From: Panicum virgatum
Taxonomy: Eukaryota > Streptophyta > Magnoliopsida > Poales > Poaceae
NCBI RefSeq assembly: GCF_016808335.1
Contig: NC_053147.1
Span: 67,826,960 to 67,890,959, forward strand
DNA: 64,000 nt
Direction of reading: 5' to 3'
Made by a program: the position numbers and the translations under genes
In this document: positions 60,254 to 64,000 of the stretch, piece by piece
Layout of the letters: every line of letters starts with the position of its first letter
Position numbering within the stretch: position 1 is the stretch's first letter
Notes under the pieces: generated by a model
Told to the model about the DNA's origin: nothing
What the model saw: only the letters and a program-made list of their open reading frames with translations
Databases searched by the model: none

Positions 60254-61228
60254 TCAAGACAAATATTTCTTGATCTTCTCAAAAGCCCCTTGCTGTTTTG
60301 CTCCCCAAGTAAATTCAGCTTCATCTTTCAACCGAAGAATAGGAGTAAAAGCATCTATCTTTCCGGACAAATTAGATATAAATCTTTTCAAGTAATTTAC
60401 TTTGCCCAGAAACTTTTGCAAGTCTTTCTTGCAAGCAGGAGCCTCCACTTTCTTCATGGTTTCAATTCTTTTTGGATCAATCTCTATGCCCTTCTCATGA
60501 ATAATGAAGCACAAAAACTTCCCAGCCGATACACCAAAAGCACACTTGAGCGGGTTCATCTTCAATCCATACTGACGCATCCTCTCAAGAGCAAGTCTTA
60601 AATCAGCCAAATGATGACTCAAGCTGGCCAATTTAATCACAATATCATCAATATAGACTTTCAATATAATGCCAAGTAAATCATGTAAGATCAAATTCAT
60701 AGCCCTCTGATAAGTAGCACCAGCATTCTTTAATCCAAAAGTCATAACAACCCACTCAAATAAACCAACGAAACCAGGACACCTAAAGGCCGTTTTAAAC
60801 GTATCTTCTTCGGCCATGAATATTTGATTGTAACCCGCATTACCATCAAGAAAACTGATAACACGATGTCCAGAAGCCTCATTGATCAACATATCGGCTA
60901 TAGGCATAGGATATTCATCTTTAGGAGTAGCTTTATTAAAATCTCTAAAATCAATGCAAACTCTAATCTTGCCCGAATCCTTCTTTTCAATGGGCACAAT
61001 ATTACAGATCCACTCCGCATAATGACAAGACCGAATAAATCCAGCATCTAATAAATGATTGATTTCTTCTTTTATTCGGTCATACATAACAGGATTAAAA
61101 CGCCTAGAAGGTTGTTTATAAGGTTTAAAACCGGCCTTAATCGGCAGCCGATGCTCAACCAAATCACGACTCAAACCAGGCATCTCAGAGTATTCCCATG
61201 CAAAACAATCGACATATTCTTTTAACAA
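60254..61228 (-). CDS. Reverse transcriptase of the gypsy element
   Basis: A 324-residue open stretch with all RT blocks: VEHRLPIKAGFKPYKQP, GFIRSCHYAEWICNIVPIEK, RVCIDFRDFNKATPKDEYP, SFLDGNAGYNQIFMAEED, TFGLKNAGATYQRAMN, the catalytic VYIDD box and GLKMNPLKCAFGVSAGKFL. This would copy the element RNA into DNA. It is the only domain still free of stops over its full length. It ends at a TGA in the connection to RNase H. Confidence 0.9.
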   Translation of the reverse strand: MLKEYVDCFAWEYSEMPGLSRDLVEHRLPIKAGFKPYKQPSRRFNPVMYDRIKEEINHLLDAGFIRSCHYAEWICNIVPIEKKDSGKIRVCIDFRDFNKATPKDEYPMPIADMLINEASGHRVISFLDGNAGYNQIFMAEEDTFKTAFRCPGFVGLFEWVVMTFGLKNAGATYQRAMNLILHDLLGIILKVYIDDIVIKLASLSHHLADLRLALERMRQYGLKMNPLKCAFGVSAGKFLCFIIHEKGIEIDPKRIETMKKVEAPACKKDLQKFLGKVNYLKRFISNLSGKIDAFTPILRLKDEAEFTWGAKQQGAFEKIKKYLS

Positions 61229-61538
61229 CTTTATTAAATCGGCTTTACAATCATCCGATAAATTTGCATTTACAACGTCGGCCTAGGAATAGAACCATCT
61301 CCAATGTCTATTTTTTCTAAAGGATCAGCCGACGTAAAATCTTGGCCTAACTTATCAAAATCACCGAAGTCCTCAATGGCCTCAAACATATCGTTCGCCT
61401 TGTCCCGATAGTGCTCGATGCGTTTCTGCAGCCAGTCTGCGCTGGACCGGTCTGACACACTAGTCTGACCGGTCGGCCGGTCTGACCGGTCAGAAGTAGC
61501 GGTCGGACCGGTCGGCTCTGTACTGTTGACCTGCTACA

Positions 61539-62198
61539 TCATAGGAGTAAATGTAGCCGATTCTCCATCGTCTTTAGGACTGCAGACACCAAACCTTCTT
61601 TGGTGCAACTAATCAAGTCGTAATCGGTCAAGTCCAGGCCTGATAAACACTTGATGTGATCATACGCACCAATGAGCTCGGAATCGGCGATTCCAATGAA
61701 AGAAGAGGTATCACCATGCACAACCTCAACTTCATCGCCGATCCACTGAATAAGAAATTGGTGCAAAGAAGATGGTACACATTGATTGGCATGAATCCAA
61801 TCACGTCCAAGTATGAGATTAAAGTTACCTTGCACCTAGGAGATGAAGAACACCGTTGCAACCGTCGCTTCCAACGGTCAACTCCATTGAAGCAACCCCC
61901 TTGGCACCAATGGGATCACCTCCCCCAACGCCGCTGACCATCATGTTCGTCTTGATCAATTCTTCGTCCGTCCCACCGAGCTTCTTGTAGAGTGAATAAG
62001 GCATCAAGTTCACAATTGCCCCACTGTACACAAGCATACGAGAAACTGGCTTCCCGTTGATATGCCCCTCATGTAGAGAGCCTTCAAATGGTTATCTGAA
62101 TCCTTGGGCTTCTGAAATATAGTTTCGCGGGGCACAAAGTCTAGATGAGCAGACTCCTCCGGAATCACCAAGTAGTCTTCAGCCGAAGAAAGCCTCAT
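61539..62198 (-). pseudogene. Aspartic protease region of the gypsy element
   Basis: Two frames: 61825-62037 with YSGAIVNLMPYSLYKKLGG, in which the usual Asp of the active-site D-(S/T/G)-G is Tyr, and 61539-61835 with FNLILGRDWIHANQCVPSS, a conserved block after the protease. The changed Asp and the frame breaks mean no active protease. Confidence 0.7.
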
Positions 62199-62448
62199 AA
62201 TCCACCAACTCTTCGTCCTCTGCTATAGAAGGAGCTGCTAGAACCTCTGATGTGCCAGGAGCCGAAGTGGGAATACTTTCTTCGGCTTTCTGCTCGGGCT
62301 CAGGGTCGACCAGTCTGACCGGTTGCTCTGAGCGGTCAGACCGGTCCGGGACACCGGTCAGACCGGTCGGCTGGAGCGTTCGGACCGGTCCTGTGGGCTG
62401 GTCAACTGCCTTGACTTGCCACACCTTGCCTTGAGGGATCCTTGGTCT

Positions 62449-63890
62449 TTACTTCTCGAACTGTTCATCCCTCAACTTCTCCGCCTCCTTTTCCTTCTGT
62501 TCTTGACAGCGAAGACGCTGCAACCTCCTCTTCTGAGTATGTGTCAAACCCGGTGGGCACCACCTAGGCTGAAAGTACTTCTCTTTGTCTTGGTCCTTCA
62601 GGTTACTGCTGCTGGCCTCATGATTATTGGCCAACACAAGCTTCTGAGAGGAATCAACCAATTTCTCAACGGTCATTGGTCCTTTTTGTGCATCTTGGAT
62701 TTGCACAACATCAGCAACTGGAGCTTTTTCAGAATCTACCTGCATTGGCTCGAGTTCGTCCCTCTTCTCTTTGACACGATATTCTTGGCGAACTGGACGA
62801 ACTTGGGCCGGCCTCTGCTGAGACCGGCCTGACCGGTCGGGGTAGACTGGTCTGACCGGTCCGGGGTTCTGCCCCTGACCAGATTGGTGTTGTCCCAATC
62901 GGTGGTGAACCGGTTGCTTCAACCTGTCAAATACAGGTCCTCTAGAGTTTCCCTCCCCCTGGAAATGTGGTGGATACGGCATCGGATAGCATTGCATCCA
63001 AAATCCCTCATTCTCCCATGCGGGAAACTGAGAATCTGACGCCGGTGGAGCCCATGGCATAGTAGCATACATCGGCTGCATTTGTTGAGGAGGGAACAAA
63101 GCAACCACATCACCCCTACGCTTGCTTGATTCTCCCCTTGGAGATGAAGGCGCGCTTTGGTGCGGAGGTGACCACAATATCTTTTTTAGGGGCCGATCAT
63201 TTCGAACGGCCTTTGAGTACTTGTTCAACAGTTGGCCAAAGGTAGGCTCTGATTTGCTAGCTTGCCCTACACATTTGGCTGATTAGTCTTCCACGTACCC
63301 ACTTTCGGACGCTTAGACTTGAATGTCCGGGGCTGACCACCAGAGCGGTCTGACCGGCCGCCAGAACTGGTCTGACCGGTCGGAGAAACCGGTCTGACCG
63401 GTCTTGGCTGAGCAGCAGACCGGTCCCCTGAAGAAGAATCTCCTTGCCCCCCGAGCGTGCGAGGCTTAAGTATGATCCTCAGATTCTCCTTCTTATCAGG
63501 AGTCTTCTCCTGAATCACCTCCCTGGCCAGAATCTTGTTTTCAACAGTCAATGGTGTGGACTAGGAACGGCAGAATCTTTGCTCCTCGGCTTGATTCGGC
63601 AGAATCAGCACCTTTGCATTGTTAAGATCAATGGTGTGGACTGGGAATGGAGCTTTATCAATATTCATCTCCAGAAAGGCCAATCTTCCTTCATTTATGG
63701 CCAATTGTACCTGTTGACGAAACACATTACAATCATTAGTCGCATGAGATGAAGAATTATGAAATTTGCAATAAGCACGCCGCTTTAGCTCCTCAAGCGG
63801 CGGTATAACATGAGTAATCTTTAAATGCCCAAGTCGTAATAATTCATTAAAAATACGATTGCACTTGGACACATCAAAAGTAAATTTCAT
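62449..63890 (-). pseudogene. gag region of the gypsy element
   Basis: 63561-63890 carries the gag zinc finger (YCKFHNSSSHATNDCNVF) followed by QLAINEGRL, as in Tat-lineage elements. 63267-63551 and 62449-63228 are Pro/Gln/Arg-rich linker with RPVRPVSPTGQT and PVRPVYPDRSGRS, made by the GACCGGTC repeats, then MQP-YATMPWAPP and KYFQPRWCPPGLTHTQKRRL. Stops near 63558 and 63258 break it. The N-terminal part is outside the window. Confidence 0.75.
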
Positions 63891-64000
63891 CTCCTCTTGC
63901 CGATTCCTATGAGTCGGCTTGAGAGATGTGCAAGTAGATGGTTTGACCGAGGCGGGCCAAACAAACTCAGTAGCATATACTTTCTTATCTTCATCGTCCG

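Larger units (their letters stand above)
58010..63425. repeat. Dispersed clusters of the word GACCGGTC in the gypsy element
   Basis: Clusters lie at about 58010-58025, 58350-58362, 59858-59925, 61445-61515, 62310-62400, 62820-62870 and 63340-63425. Units are GACCGGTC spaced by 2-10 bases, often written CAGACCGGTCAGACCGGT. All clusters but the first two are between protein domains. Depending on frame they encode TGLTGQT, RPVRPV or DRSDRS. The two copies in the LTR are non-coding. Confidence 0.85.
57927..64000 (-). mobile_element. Ty3/gypsy LTR retrotransposon (Tat-lineage type), decayed, cut by the window edge
   Basis: On the minus strand the order is gag zinc finger, aspartic protease, reverse transcriptase, RNase H, integrase, polypurine tract and 3' LTR: the Ty3/gypsy order. 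RT and RNase H blocks (YNQIFMAEED, RIGKWAYAEL) resemble the Tat lineage of grasses. Several stop codons interrupt the polyprotein. The 5' LTR and the start of gag lie beyond 64000, so age by LTR comparison is not possible here. Confidence 0.88.

Noticed and set aside
60824..62832. Plus-strand frames across the gypsy element
   Set aside because: They are antisense to recognisable RT, protease and gag sequence.

Overview
This window is nuclear DNA of a grass (Poaceae), most likely a panicoid. The reasons are spliced plant genes with GT-AG introns and GC-rich first exons, families typical of grasses (an NF-YA with a miR169-like site, an IQD protein, an LRR-XII receptor kinase, a GT14 glycosyltransferase, an alpha-amylase) and a dense load of grass transposons (CACTA, Tourist-like and hAT-like MITEs, tRNA-derived SINEs, LINEs, solo LTRs, Ty3/gypsy). 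The species cannot be fixed from the sequence alone.

Layout. 1-3.2 kb is AT-rich with only weak exon candidates and a GC-rich block. 3.3-10.4 kb holds pieces of a degenerate partial duplicate of the neighbouring NF-YA gene, split by a CACTA-type element (4.3-7.7 kb), several MITEs and a LINE (8.5-10.2 kb). 11.0-16.0 kb is the apparently intact NF-YA gene on the minus strand, five coding exons and 331 residues. 16-31 kb is almost entirely transposon sequence: MITEs, a SINE, a 3.2 kb solo LTR with matching 5-bp target duplications, microsatellites, a LINE with a second solo LTR nested in it, and a Pack-MULE-like element. 31.7-34.2 kb is an intact GT14 gene (minus). 34-40 kb is MITEs, a second SINE and a LINE-derived insertion with an 18-bp target duplication. 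40.2-43.3 kb is a 3.1 kb foldback element with arms of about 1.5 kb, ending about 60 bp past the stop codon of an IQD gene (43.4-47.2 kb, minus, six coding exons, 443 residues). 50.5-54.2 kb is an LRR receptor kinase gene cut by a hAT-like MITE with a perfect 8-bp target duplication. 54.7-57.6 kb is an alpha-amylase gene (minus) with two insertions in one exon and small frameshifts. 57.9-64.0 kb is a decayed Ty3/gypsy element of Tat-lineage type (minus) that runs off the right edge and whose linkers carry a repeated GACCGGTC word.

Functionally the genes do not form a pathway; this is ordinary eukaryotic single-gene organisation. Three genes look intact (NF-YA, GT14, IQD) and two look recently or progressively disrupted (receptor kinase, amylase). 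Gene-transposon interaction is the main theme: insertions in exons, a duplicated gene fragment broken up by elements, and a long hairpin placed in the predicted 3' region of a gene. All homology statements are from recognition of motifs by eye; no database search was run.
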